Positions 39,322-48,009 of a stretch of DNA of 52,319 nucleotides are shown here, piece by piece. Origin of the DNA: Aureimonas sp. Leaf324. Lineage in GTDB: Bacteria; Pseudomonadota; Alphaproteobacteria; Rhizobiales; Rhizobiaceae. The stretch spans positions 96,437-148,755 of the forward strand of contig NZ_LMOH01000007.1 in assembly GCF_001423245.1 (NCBI RefSeq), in the 5' to 3' direction. Within the stretch, counting starts at the first letter, position 1. Each line of letters begins with the position of its first letter. The position numbers were made by a program, and so were the translations under genes. The notes below the pieces were generated by a model. The model did no database searches. It was given only the letters and a program-made list of their open reading frames with translations, and was not told the origin of the DNA.

Positions 39322-39672
39322 TTACTCTCCGAGTCCGTCGCGGATCATCGCGGTGATCTCGATCATCGCGGAGAAGTCGTCGCTGCGCCCGAGACGGATC
39401 GCCTCGGCCTCGCGCATGATCCACAGGCCGATCGAGATCAGTGCGGCGCGCAGCTCCTCCGGCAGCGCGTTCTCGGGGTTCGCGAGATCCTCGACGAGGA
39501 CGCTCCAGAGACTGCGGGTCAGGTAGATCGCCTCGATCGCCTCGCGCGACTTCGGGCCGGCGGCCTGCGCGCGCTGCAGCGCGTCCACGGTGCGGTCGAG
39601 CGCCTCACGCTCGCGATCGCGAGCCGTCGCGGAGCTCTCCGAACTGACTTCCGCATAGGAAAACTGATACAT
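39322..39672 (-). CDS. flaF: Flagellin assembly regulator FlaF
   Basis: The 116-residue helical protein opens MYQFSYAEVSSESSATARDR and contains REAEAIRLGRSDDFSAMIEI, which are FlaF features. FlaF is needed for flagellin synthesis or secretion and works with FlbT, encoded directly downstream. It follows flgL after 62 bases. Confidence 0.92.
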   Translation of the reverse strand: MYQFSYAEVSSESSATARDREREALDRTVDALQRAQAAGPKSREAIEAIYLTRSLWSVLVEDLANPENALPEELRAALISIGLWIMREAEAIRLGRSDDFSAMIEITAMIRDGLGE

Positions 39673-39734
39673 GCTTCGTGTCCCGTGAGGCTGGTTCGCG
39701 GTCGCCTGGCAATCATGCCGGCCGTTCGAAAGGG

Positions 39735-40802
39735 TCAGAGGTAGTTCAGGAGGCTGAGGTTCTTCAGGCGGCCGGTGACGGTGAACGAAGCCTGGAGCTG
39801 CGTCTCCAGCGAGGACACGCGCAGGCCCGCCTCGGTGGGATCGACGCCCTCGATCCGGTCGATCGCGTTCTGGACCAGCGCCTTCTGGGTGTTCAGCGCG
39901 GTGTTGGCGATGTCGACGCGGTTCAGGCGACCGCCGATCTGCGTCTGCAGCGCCGTCAGGCCCTTCATGCCGTCGTTGACGCGGCTGTAGGCGGCCGAGG
40001 CGACGGCCGAGCGCGCGTCGGCGCTCATCTTGTCGAGGCCGACGCTGCCGATCAGCGAATAGGCCGCCGAGATCTTGCGGATCGCAGTGTCGCGGGTGCT
40101 CAGCGAGGACTCGATCGTCTCGGTCTTCGAGATGCGCGAGACGACGGGCGTGTCGGATGCGGTCGACCAGTCGTTCCAGCTCGGCTTGGCCGGGTCCGCG
40201 TTATCGGCGAACATGTCGTCGAAGCGATAGGTCTGCCCCCCGGCGTCGGTAAAGCCGGTTTGCGAGAAGTACTGGGTGAGCTCGTCCTTCGTCACGGTCT
40301 CGGGCGTGCGGCCGGCCGCGGTGAGGAAGTTCTTGAACTGTGCGGCGACGACGTCGCTCGCGTCGGTCATCGGCAACTGGTCGGTCTGGGCGCCCGCGAA
40401 GAGATACTGTCCCGTGATGTTGACGTTGAGCGAGCCGATCATCGAGCCGAGCGCGCCCTTGGCCGCGACGAGCGAGCCCGTCACCGCATCGGCGTTGGAG
40501 CCGTTGGCGATCACCGTCATCAGGTTCGACGAGACCGACTCCGCCGATCCCCGCAGATCGTCGAGCGTGTCGTTCATCAGCTCGAGGCGGCTGGTGACGA
40601 GGTTGTTCGACTCCAGCATCTTCTGGATGCTGGTTTCCTGCGAATGATACTGGACCGCATCGCCCGTCAGCCGGCCGAGGGTCATCCCGATATCGGCATG
40701 CCGGCCCGAGCTGAGTTCGGTCGTCGCATCCTTCAGTTCGGACTGAAGGCGCAGGATCGTCGCGCGGGTGGCGGCGTTGAAGGACAGCGAGGAAATGCTC
40801 AT
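39735..40802 (-). CDS. flgL: Hook-filament junction protein FlgL
   Basis: The 355-residue protein has the N-terminal D0/D1 helix of the flagellin superfamily (TRATILRLQSELKDATTELS) and the matching C-terminal helix (SLETQLQASFTVTGRLKNLS). It joins FlgK to the filament outside the cell and is exported without a cleaved signal. It lies 15 bases after flgK. Confidence 0.92.
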   Translation of the reverse strand: MSISSLSFNAATRATILRLQSELKDATTELSSGRHADIGMTLGRLTGDAVQYHSQETSIQKMLESNNLVTSRLELMNDTLDDLRGSAESVSSNLMTVIANGSNADAVTGSLVAAKGALGSMIGSLNVNITGQYLFAGAQTDQLPMTDASDVVAAQFKNFLTAAGRTPETVTKDELTQYFSQTGFTDAGGQTYRFDDMFADNADPAKPSWNDWSTASDTPVVSRISKTETIESSLSTRDTAIRKISAAYSLIGSVGLDKMSADARSAVASAAYSRVNDGMKGLTALQTQIGGRLNRVDIANTALNTQKALVQNAIDRIEGVDPTEAGLRVSSLETQLQASFTVTGRLKNLSLLNYL

Positions 40803-40817
40803 GACTTACGCGATCCG

Positions 40818-42611
40818 TCAGATGGATTGGAGGAGCTGGGCCAACATCTGGTCCACGGTGGAGATGATCTTGGCCGACGCCTGGTAGGAGCGCTCGAGTT
40901 CGATCAGGCGGGTCAGTTCGACGTCGAGATTGATGCCGGTCTCGCTGGACAGGGTCTCGTTCGTCTTGTCGACGAGCGTCGCCATCGACGTCGCCGAATT
41001 GCTCGCGGCGGCGCGCGACTGCTGCACCCAGCCGATCGACGAGGCCGCGTAGCCGGCGAGGGTCGCCTTCGGGTTGGCCCCGGCTTCGCTCGAGAAAGAG
41101 CGCGCGGTGTCCAGCGCCTTGCCGAGCGCAACGATCCGGTCGCTGAAGCCGCCGAGCTTCGTCGGCGAGCCCGGATTGAACTGGTAGTTCACGCCGTCGC
41201 GCACGAGCGTCGGGTCGGTGTTGAGGCCCGGCGCCAGCGTCAGGCTGGCGCTGAGGCCGCGATAGACGGGCTCGGCGGCCGGCGTGCCGGTGCCCGCCGT
41301 CATGCCGGCCGCCGTCAGGTTCGCCGACAGGCCGGAGATCTGGAAGCCGATGCTGTCGCCGATGCCGGTGGCCGACATCGACAGGGCGGTGCCGGTGTTG
41401 GCGACGGAGATGCGCCCTGCCCCGAGCGTCGCGCCGGCCGTCGTCTTGGCGCCGGCGACGAGCTGCTGAAGGCGGTTCGCAAAGCTCGTGCCGTCCACGA
41501 GATCGGCGGCCGTCAACGTTCCCGCGGCCTGATAGGTCGTACCGTCGTAGGTGACCGTGAAGGACACGTCCTTGTCGGTCGTGAAGGCGCCCGGCGTCGT
41601 GAATGCGCCGACGGATACCGGACCGGTGGTCGTGGACATGTCGACGGTCGAGGTGAAGAGGCCGGTCTTGGCGACGCCCGCGCCGGTCGGATCGAACTCG
41701 GAGAAGGCGGAGACGAGGCCGCGGGCGAGTTCGTCGAGCTGGGCGCCGTAGGTGTTGGCGATCCCGTCGCGGACCTCGGTGAGCCCCGCGATCTTGCCGG
41801 TCTTCACCGGCATGTAGGACTTCTCGCCGGTCACGGCGACGCCGTCGATATAGAAGCTGTTGCCCTCGACGCCGGGCGCCAGCGAGTTCGTCGACTGGTA
41901 GGACACGCTGCGCGCGGTGTTCTCCAGGAGCGTCACACCGGAGTCGGTGTAGATCACCATGTCGTTGTTGCCGCGCGACTGGACGCTGACGCCGACATAC
42001 TGCGAAAGCTGCGTCACCAGACGGTCGCGCTGGTCGGACTGGTCGGTGATATCCTGGCCCTTGGTCGTGCCCTGCACGATCTGGCGGTTGACCGACTCGA
42101 GCTCGGCCAGAATCCTGTTCATGTCGTTGGCCGCGTCCACCAGACTGTCGTCCGCGTCGCGGCGAATGGTGTCCACCGTCGCGGCGTTCGTGCGGATCGT
42201 GGTGACGAGGTCCTGCGCGGCCTGCACGGCGTTGCGGGCGAGATCGAAGTTGCCGGGCGTGTTGGCGAGCGTCGAGAGCGCGTCGTTCAGCGCCGCGATG
42301 CGGGCCTGCGGCGACTCCTTGGCCGCCGTGTCGCCGAGGATCTCGTTGATGCGCGAGTAGGCGTCGGAATGGGTGACGGCGACCTGCAGCTTCGAGGTCG
42401 CGTCCAGCATGTTTCGGAAGAGGACCGAGTTCGACGCCTGCGAGATTGAGGTGACCGTGACCCCGCCCCCGGCGCCGGTCACCACATTGGCGATCTTGCG
42501 GGTGGCCCCCGCCGTGTTGACGTTGGCGATGTTGCTCGAGACGATCTGGGTCTGAAGCTGCGACGCGGCCAGCGACGACTTGGCAGTGTTCAACGCGGCA
42601 GAGAGCGACAT
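40818..42611 (-). CDS. flgK: Hook-associated protein FlgK
   Basis: The 597-residue protein starts with the rod/hook motif SSLAASQLQTQIVSSNIANV and ends with LTRLIELERSYQASAKIIST, the paired termini of hook-associated proteins. The central part (about 300-480) is Thr/Ala/Gly-rich and variable. It forms the first junction ring between hook and filament. Position between flgE and flgL supports the call. Confidence 0.94.
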   Translation of the reverse strand: MSLSAALNTAKSSLAASQLQTQIVSSNIANVNTAGATRKIANVVTGAGGGVTVTSISQASNSVLFRNMLDATSKLQVAVTHSDAYSRINEILGDTAAKESPQARIAALNDALSTLANTPGNFDLARNAVQAAQDLVTTIRTNAATVDTIRRDADDSLVDAANDMNRILAELESVNRQIVQGTTKGQDITDQSDQRDRLVTQLSQYVGVSVQSRGNNDMVIYTDSGVTLLENTARSVSYQSTNSLAPGVEGNSFYIDGVAVTGEKSYMPVKTGKIAGLTEVRDGIANTYGAQLDELARGLVSAFSEFDPTGAGVAKTGLFTSTVDMSTTTGPVSVGAFTTPGAFTTDKDVSFTVTYDGTTYQAAGTLTAADLVDGTSFANRLQQLVAGAKTTAGATLGAGRISVANTGTALSMSATGIGDSIGFQISGLSANLTAAGMTAGTGTPAAEPVYRGLSASLTLAPGLNTDPTLVRDGVNYQFNPGSPTKLGGFSDRIVALGKALDTARSFSSEAGANPKATLAGYAASSIGWVQQSRAAASNSATSMATLVDKTNETLSSETGINLDVELTRLIELERSYQASAKIISTVDQMLAQLLQSI

Positions 42612-42708
42612 GGGAGCAATCCGGGAGGGTACGAAGGACGATCGGTCCGGCGGCGCGCCGCAGGTCTGCGACGCGCGTTGCTGTCAGTATGGATGCGAAC
42701 CGGCGCCG

Positions 42709-44058
42709 TCAGCGCTTCAGGTTCACCAGAACGTCCATGATTTCCGAGCCGGTCTGGAAGACCTTGGAGTTGGCGGTGTAGGACCGCTGGCTCTCGATCA
42801 TGGTGGTGAGCTCGGAGGCCATGTCGACGGTGGAGTTCTCGAGGGCACCCGAGATCAGGCTTCCGAACCCGTCCGACCCGCCGAAGCCCATGAGGACGCT
42901 GCCCGATTCCAGGCTCGGCGCGAAGGCATTGCCGGACAGGACAGTCATGTTGTCGGGCGCCGCCACCCTGGCGAGCGGGATCTTGTAGAGTTCGCGCGTC
43001 GCGCCCGACGTGAAGGTGGCGAGCACCATGCCGTCCTTGCCGACGCTGACCTTGTCGATCACCTCGGCCGGGTTGCCGTCGACCTTCGCCTCCAGCGGCT
43101 GGTTGTCGCCGGTGAACTGGGTGGTGTTGCCGATGTCGAGGTTGAAGGCGGCGACGCCGCCGATGCTGGACAGGTCGATCGGCATGATGCCATTCGTGGC
43201 GCCATCGACCGTCTTCAGCGAGTAGTTCTTGGTCGCGTCGAAGACGATCGTCGACGTCTTGAGAAGACCCGCCGCGGTCGTCGCCGCACCGGCGGTTCCG
43301 CCATAGGGGAAGGGACGGTTCGTTCCGGTCGTGCTGGCCTTGCGGCTGTCGTAGACGGCGACTTCCCAGGTGTTCGTCGCGTCGTCGGTCTTGGTGTAGT
43401 AGATGTCGAGCTTCACCGCCTCGCCGGAGTTGGTGTAGACCACCAGCGAGTTCGAGACCGTCTTCTTCGGATCGGGCGTCTTGTCCGGATTGGCTGACGG
43501 ACGGTCGGCTGCCGTCGCTTGTTGCGTGAAGTCCTTGTTCAGCGGGATCGTCAGGATGCCCTTGGTGCTCGGGCTGGCGCTGAGGAGGCCGGCGTTGAGA
43601 TTCACCGGCTGAAGACCGGCAAAGCCGTTCAGGACGAAATCGGTGCCGTTGGTGCCGACGGGATAGCCCTTCAGCGCGTAGCCGGCCGCGTTGACGAGCG
43701 TTCCGTCGGGCTGCTGCATGAAGGAGCCGGCGCGCGTCAGGACGTTGCCGCCGTTGCCGTCGTCGACGACCAGGAAGCCCTGGCCGGAGATCGCAAGGTC
43801 GAGCTTCTTCGAGTTGACCGAGTTGGCGGTGTAGCTGAGGCCGCCCTGCTCGCTGATGAGCGTGCGCACGTTCGCCTCGACCGCACCCGAATTGTACTGC
43901 CCCTTGCCGTTGGCCAGCATCTGCGAGGTGAATTCGGTCGTGGTCTGCTTGTAGCCGTTGGTGTTGGCGTTCGCGATGTTCTCCGACACGGCGCTGAGGC
44001 GGGTCGCCTGCGCATTCATACCGGAGACGCTCGTGCGCATTAGGCCGCCGATGCTCAT
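42709..44058 (-). CDS. flgE: Flagellar hook protein FlgE
   Basis: The 449-residue protein has the N-terminal GMNAQATRLSAVSENIANAN and C-terminal SELTTMIESQRSYTANSKVF motifs of hook proteins, with a middle hook domain (FVLNGFAGLQPVNLNAG). ATG 44058 follows AAGGGTGG; a frame 11 codons longer was rejected. The 180 bases upstream separate it from ftcR and probably contain its promoter, which FtcR would activate. Confidence 0.94.
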   Translation of the reverse strand: MSIGGLMRTSVSGMNAQATRLSAVSENIANANTNGYKQTTTEFTSQMLANGKGQYNSGAVEANVRTLISEQGGLSYTANSVNSKKLDLAISGQGFLVVDDGNGGNVLTRAGSFMQQPDGTLVNAAGYALKGYPVGTNGTDFVLNGFAGLQPVNLNAGLLSASPSTKGILTIPLNKDFTQQATAADRPSANPDKTPDPKKTVSNSLVVYTNSGEAVKLDIYYTKTDDATNTWEVAVYDSRKASTTGTNRPFPYGGTAGAATTAAGLLKTSTIVFDATKNYSLKTVDGATNGIMPIDLSSIGGVAAFNLDIGNTTQFTGDNQPLEAKVDGNPAEVIDKVSVGKDGMVLATFTSGATRELYKIPLARVAAPDNMTVLSGNAFAPSLESGSVLMGFGGSDGFGSLISGALENSTVDMASELTTMIESQRSYTANSKVFQTGSEIMDVLVNLKR

Positions 44059-44178
44059 ACTGCCACCCTTATCCGTTACCTCAGATTGCATTCACAGTAG
44101 TGGGAATGGCTTGCGCGAAGCTGCTGTCACATAGAATTTAAATAACAGATCATTAAACATATCTTCATAAATCGAAGT

Positions 44179-44200
44179 GCCCGACACTTTCGTGCCGGGC
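44179..44200 (-). terminator. Hairpin downstream of ftcR
   Basis: On the minus strand GCCCGGCAC and GTGTCGGGC pair (one G-U) around a GAAA tetraloop, 38 bases after the ftcR stop codon. The following tract is ACTTCG, so a T-run is lacking; it may be a weak terminator or an mRNA 3'-end stabiliser. Confidence 0.5.
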
Positions 44201-44238
44201 CCCTCAAGTCGTTTGTCAGTTGTCTGCGACGGCTTGCT

Positions 44239-44910
44239 TCAGACGCCGATGCCGTAGCCGAGGTAACGCTTCGACGAGACCGGATCATAACCCAGGCGCA
44301 TCTTGAGCTTCTTGCGCAGCTTGGAGATGTGGCTCTCGATGACGTTCTCCTCGACGTTCTCGTCGAAGATGCCGTAGATCGCGCTGAACAGCTGCTGCTT
44401 CGAAACGCGGCGGCCCTTGTTGGCGACCAGATACTCGAGGATGCGGCGCTCGCGGCGCGGCAGGACCATCGGCTGGCCGGCGACTTCGGCGTCGCGACCA
44501 TCGGCGAACACGCAGATCTCGTCCACCGTGGTCTTGGCGCGGTCGATCGCGACTTCGCGGCGGCGGATCGCGCCGACACGGGCCAGGATCTCCTTGACGT
44601 GCACGGGCTTCGCGACGACGTCGTCGATGCCGGCGGCGAAGAGATCGAGCGTCGACGTCAGGGCCTTGGCTTCGGCCAGGGCGATCATCGGCGCGGTGGA
44701 GCGGCTGCGGACGAGGCGGGTGAAGGCGCCGCGCTCGGGGAAGTCGCCGAGCAGGAAGGCCTCGACCGCCGACAGGTCGTTGTCGGACGCGGACTCGACC
44801 CAGTCGCGGAATTCGTCGACGCCGAAGCCGGCGGACGAGACGCCTTCCGTCCCGAAGAGGGACTTGTAGCCGTTCGTGACCAGCTCGCGATTGTCCACAA
44901 CTACGATCAT
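44239..44910 (-). CDS. ftcR: Orphan OmpR-type flagellar regulator FtcR/Rem
   Basis: The 223-residue protein has a receiver-like N-terminal domain and a C-terminal OmpR winged helix (LPRRERRILEYLVANKGRRV, then ENVIESHISKLRKKLKMRLG). FtcR/Rem activates hook and other late flagellar genes in rhizobia and Brucella. The receiver is degenerate: the acidic pocket reads VVVDN, the usual LLD phosphorylation site reads LLGD, and the conserved Thr/Ser is Ala, while the KP lysine remains. No kinase is adjacent. ATG 44910 follows GGGGACAA; the longer frame adds 13 unmatched residues. It lies between fliK and flgE, its standard location. Confidence 0.9.
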   Translation of the reverse strand: MIVVVDNRELVTNGYKSLFGTEGVSSAGFGVDEFRDWVESASDNDLSAVEAFLLGDFPERGAFTRLVRSRSTAPMIALAEAKALTSTLDLFAAGIDDVVAKPVHVKEILARVGAIRRREVAIDRAKTTVDEICVFADGRDAEVAGQPMVLPRRERRILEYLVANKGRRVSKQQLFSAIYGIFDENVEENVIESHISKLRKKLKMRLGYDPVSSKRYLGYGIGV

Positions 44911-45225
44911 TTGTCCCCGCCGCGTGACTTGCGTTTCGTTAGGAAACAAATAACCAACCCACCGCGAATCGGGCCATCCCCAAAAATCACTATAGGGTTA
45001 ATGCTTCGTATCGCTCACCGGCGGTTTACCATTCGTTTACAGCCGGTTGTCTGGAAGCATTCAAATTTCAGGTTTATCACGGAGCGGTGATTTTCAATCT
45101 ATCCGTGCAACCTATCGCGAGCCTTGCAACCACCCGAAAGCAGGACATCGGGCAGCTTCGCGCGCGGTCGAAGAGGCAAAACGGGATGCCCGAGACCCAG
45201 GGCTCGGCCATCCCTTTCGCGTCGA
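44911..45225 (-). promoter_or_regulatory. ftcR upstream region with a candidate activator-type promoter
   Basis: These 315 bases between fliK and ftcR hold no gene that I can support. On the minus strand a TATAGT hexamer (44989-44994) could be the -10 element, with no good -35. Just upstream, GTTTAC is repeated at 45024-45029 and 45035-45040 (plus-strand reading), 11 bases apart, the spacing typical of OmpR-family sites. ATCAC and GTGAT at 45077-45081 and 45088-45092 form a short inverted repeat. The region is more AT-rich than its surroundings. Confidence 0.4.
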
Positions 45226-46656
45226 TCAGAGGTAGGTGGAGCCGGCCTGCGATTTGGCCGGAGCGGCATCGTCGCGGTTCGAGGACGCCGATCGGCGACG
45301 GCCGGACGGGTCGTCCGATCCGCCGGACGGCGCGCGACCGTCGGGACGCCCCTCGCCTGTCGGGCGACCGCCGTGCTCGTTCTGGTGCGAGCTCGTGGCG
45401 CCGGCATCGGCCGTCTGCAACTGGCCGTTGTCGCGGGTGATGACGGAGATCGCGGCGTCGTCGAGCGAGAAGCCGGCGTGCTCCAGAAGCTTGCGCAGCG
45501 AAGCCTGGTCGTCCAGCAGCATGGAGGCCGTATCGCTGCGGCTGGCCGCGAGCTCCAGCGTCAGACGTCCCTCGTTCAGCCGCATCGACACGTCCACGGT
45601 GCCGAGGTGCTCGGGATGAAGCTGGATCGTCAGCGTCTTGAGCGCGCCGCCGCCGGCCCGCATGCGAAGATGGGCATCCGAACTGGCGGGCGCGGACTGG
45701 GCCGGCGCCTTGGCGGGATCGCCGAGCGCTTCCATGATCGGTCCGGCCACCTGCCCGGCCAGGTTGTAGGGCGACGAGGACGGGAGCGGCGACGCGATCG
45801 AGACGGTGCCCGATGCCGCGTCCGCGCTTCTGGCCGCGCTTCGACGGTCCGCCAGTTCGCTGAGGGCCGACTTCGCAGCGGCCGAACCGTCGCGTCCGGC
45901 CTCACGGCCTGATCCATCGGACGCGCCGCGTCCGAGCCGCGCAAGCGCCTCGTCGAACCGCATCGGCGGGCTGGCACCGTCGTCGGCCGCGCCCTTGGCA
46001 ACATCGCCCGCCGCCGACTTGCCGTCGCCGACGCGTCCTTTGGCGATGTCGGCGAGGGCTGCGGACAGCGCGCCGGGCGCCGCGCCCTTGGACTTGGCGT
46101 CCACGACGGGGGTCGCCTCGTCCTTTGCACCTGCCTTGCCCTCCACCAGAACCATGCCGTCCTGGTGCGGCTCGAAATGCGTTTCCATGCGCAGGACGTC
46201 GAGCTTCATTCCGCCCTTGGTCTTGCCTTGCGCCTCTTCGGCGATCGCGACCTTCTGCCCCGCGCGGTCGAGCGACAGCTTGGTCTCGCCATCGGCCTTG
46301 GCGTGCTCCTTGGCGACCTGCTTCTCAAGCTTTGCGGCTGCCTTGGCGCTGGTGACGGCCGCGAGCGAGCCGAGGAGGGCCTGGAGTTGGTCGGCCTTCA
46401 GATCGTGCTTGTCTTCGGAGGCCGCATCGTCCGCGTCCTCAGGATCGACCGGCGCCGCGTCGTTCGCGGCCGGCTCTGGCGCCTCGACGTCGGCCTTCGA
46501 CGTTCGGTCGTTGGAATTGGCGGAACGCTTGCCCTCGGCGTCGCGCACCGCCCTCCCGAACGCATCGCCGAGCACGCCGCGATCGGCCTCGGGATTGGCG
46601 GAAGCGCGGGCCGGTCCGTCCTTGTCGAGCGGCGCGAGGGAAAGATCGATCTTCAT
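45226..46656 (-). CDS. fliK: Flagellar hook-length control protein FliK (formerly MotD type)
   Basis: The 476-residue protein is mostly low-complexity, Ala/Asp/Lys-rich sequence, with the conserved hook-length domain near the C-terminus (about 330-400: LTIQLHPEHLGTVDVSMRLN, then LRKLLEHAGFSLDDAAISV). FliK measures hook length and switches export from hook to filament proteins. In rhizobia this gene was first called motD because it follows motC. It starts three bases after the motC stop codon. Confidence 0.9.
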   Translation of the reverse strand: MKIDLSLAPLDKDGPARASANPEADRGVLGDAFGRAVRDAEGKRSANSNDRTSKADVEAPEPAANDAAPVDPEDADDAASEDKHDLKADQLQALLGSLAAVTSAKAAAKLEKQVAKEHAKADGETKLSLDRAGQKVAIAEEAQGKTKGGMKLDVLRMETHFEPHQDGMVLVEGKAGAKDEATPVVDAKSKGAAPGALSAALADIAKGRVGDGKSAAGDVAKGAADDGASPPMRFDEALARLGRGASDGSGREAGRDGSAAAKSALSELADRRSAARSADAASGTVSIASPLPSSSPYNLAGQVAGPIMEALGDPAKAPAQSAPASSDAHLRMRAGGGALKTLTIQLHPEHLGTVDVSMRLNEGRLTLELAASRSDTASMLLDDQASLRKLLEHAGFSLDDAAISVITRDNGQLQTADAGATSSHQNEHGGRPTGEGRPDGRAPSGGSDDPSGRRRSASSNRDDAAPAKSQAGSTYL

Positions 46657-46659
46657 GGA

Positions 46660-48009
46660 TTACGGCTTCTTCATTTCCTTGGAGGCGGCGTCGAGCGCGG
46701 CCCGCGCCCGTGTCAGAACCGACGAGGTGTCCGGCTCCGGCGGAGCGGGATTGCTCACCTCTGTCATCAGCGCCGGCTTGGCCATGGAGTCCAAGACGGA
46801 ATAGGCGGCATCGAGAATCTTCTGGTCCTCGACATGCAGGAGGCTTCGGTCGATGCCGTCCAAGGCCTTTCTCGAAGCGGTCTGGTCGTCGGCACCGAGC
46901 GCGGAGGCCGTCCGGTAGAGGTTGGCGCGGGCTGCGTCACCGGGCTCCAGGCCGTCGAGGGTGATGGCCTGATCTGCGGACTGCGACGCGAAATGGAGGT
47001 TGCCCGCCACGAGCGAACGGCGGGCGGCCGCGAGATAGAGCCGCTGCTGCCGAGCGGTTGGGAGCCCCGCGACGACGCCGTCCATGGCGACGAGCGCCGC
47101 CTGCGGATCGGTCATGGCACGGCCGACCACGAGGGCGACGTAGCGGGTCTCGAAATTCGCCGCATAGCTGGAGTCGTGATAGGTGTCGAAGTAGCGCCGC
47201 GCCATCCGGTCGGCGTCGTCGTGTGCACCCGCGTCGTCCGCGAGCGGCGCGCCGAGCCGCAGCGCCGCCTCCTCGATCAGCGTGCCAGGCGCGAGCAGCC
47301 GGGCGTTGGCCAGATCCTCGATCGCCTTGTCAGGATGGTCGATCTGATGGATCTGACCCAGCGCGAGACTGACCTGCGCGGCCAGCACGGGCTCCAGATC
47401 GTCGATCGAGATCGCCTCGAGCTTCGTCGCCGCCGTCTTCAGATCGTTCCGCACATAGGCCAGCGCCCCGTCGAACAGGGGGCGTTCGGCCTCCGGCAGG
47501 CGTCCCTGGTCGAGCAACGTCGCGATGACGTCCGGCGTCCCGCCGCTGAAGGTGAAGAGCACGATGGCGCGGGTGTTGCGCGGATCGTTCCAAACCTCAG
47601 GCGCGGCTTCGACGAAGGTGCGGGCGAAGCGGCGCAGGAGCAGCGCCTGCACGCGGATCGCGCGCACGTTGCCCCGCGCCACCTGATCCTGCAGGAACTG
47701 CACCGATCGCATGACGTCGAAGGGCATCGGCGTGCGCGTTTCGGTCCAGTGCGTGTCGCGACCGCCGGCCAGTTCCGTTGATGCTTCCGGCGCGGGGTCG
47801 TGGGCCGCGCCCGCAGCCTCTCCTCCAGCGCCCGCGTCGGCGGTCGGCGCGGGCGCCGGGTCGGCAGACGCGGCGGCCGTTGCCTCTACGGCGGCCGGCT
47901 CGGCCTGTCCCGCGGCTTCGGGCACGGCGGGTGCCTCCATACCGCGCGCCGGCAGCATGGACGCACCGATCAGCAACGAGCCGAGCAGGAGCCGCAGAGA
48001 GTTCTTCAC
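46660..48009 (-). CDS. motC: Periplasmic motility protein MotC
   Basis: The 449-residue protein has an N-terminal signal peptide (KNSLRLLLGSLLIGASMLPA), a Pro/Ala-rich linker (about 25-80) and a long helical C-terminal region with tetratricopeptide-like character. MotC is found in rhizobia, where it folds or stabilises MotB in the periplasm and is needed for motor torque. The start is GTG 48009, overlapping the motB stop codon (GTGA). Confidence 0.88.
   Translation of the reverse strand: MKNSLRLLLGSLLIGASMLPARGMEAPAVPEAAGQAEPAAVEATAAASADPAPAPTADAGAGGEAAGAAHDPAPEASTELAGGRDTHWTETRTPMPFDVMRSVQFLQDQVARGNVRAIRVQALLLRRFARTFVEAAPEVWNDPRNTRAIVLFTFSGGTPDVIATLLDQGRLPEAERPLFDGALAYVRNDLKTAATKLEAISIDDLEPVLAAQVSLALGQIHQIDHPDKAIEDLANARLLAPGTLIEEAALRLGAPLADDAGAHDDADRMARRYFDTYHDSSYAANFETRYVALVVGRAMTDPQAALVAMDGVVAGLPTARQQRLYLAAARRSLVAGNLHFASQSADQAITLDGLEPGDAARANLYRTASALGADDQTASRKALDGIDRSLLHVEDQKILDAAYSVLDSMAKPALMTEVSNPAPPEPDTSSVLTRARAALDAASKEMKKP

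Noticed and set aside
39678-42449. Very long open frame (over 900 codons) opposite flgL and flgK
   Set aside because: It is antisense to two clear hook-associated genes, is rich in Arg/Ala/Gly/Val as expected from high-GC complementary frames, and has no recognisable domain.
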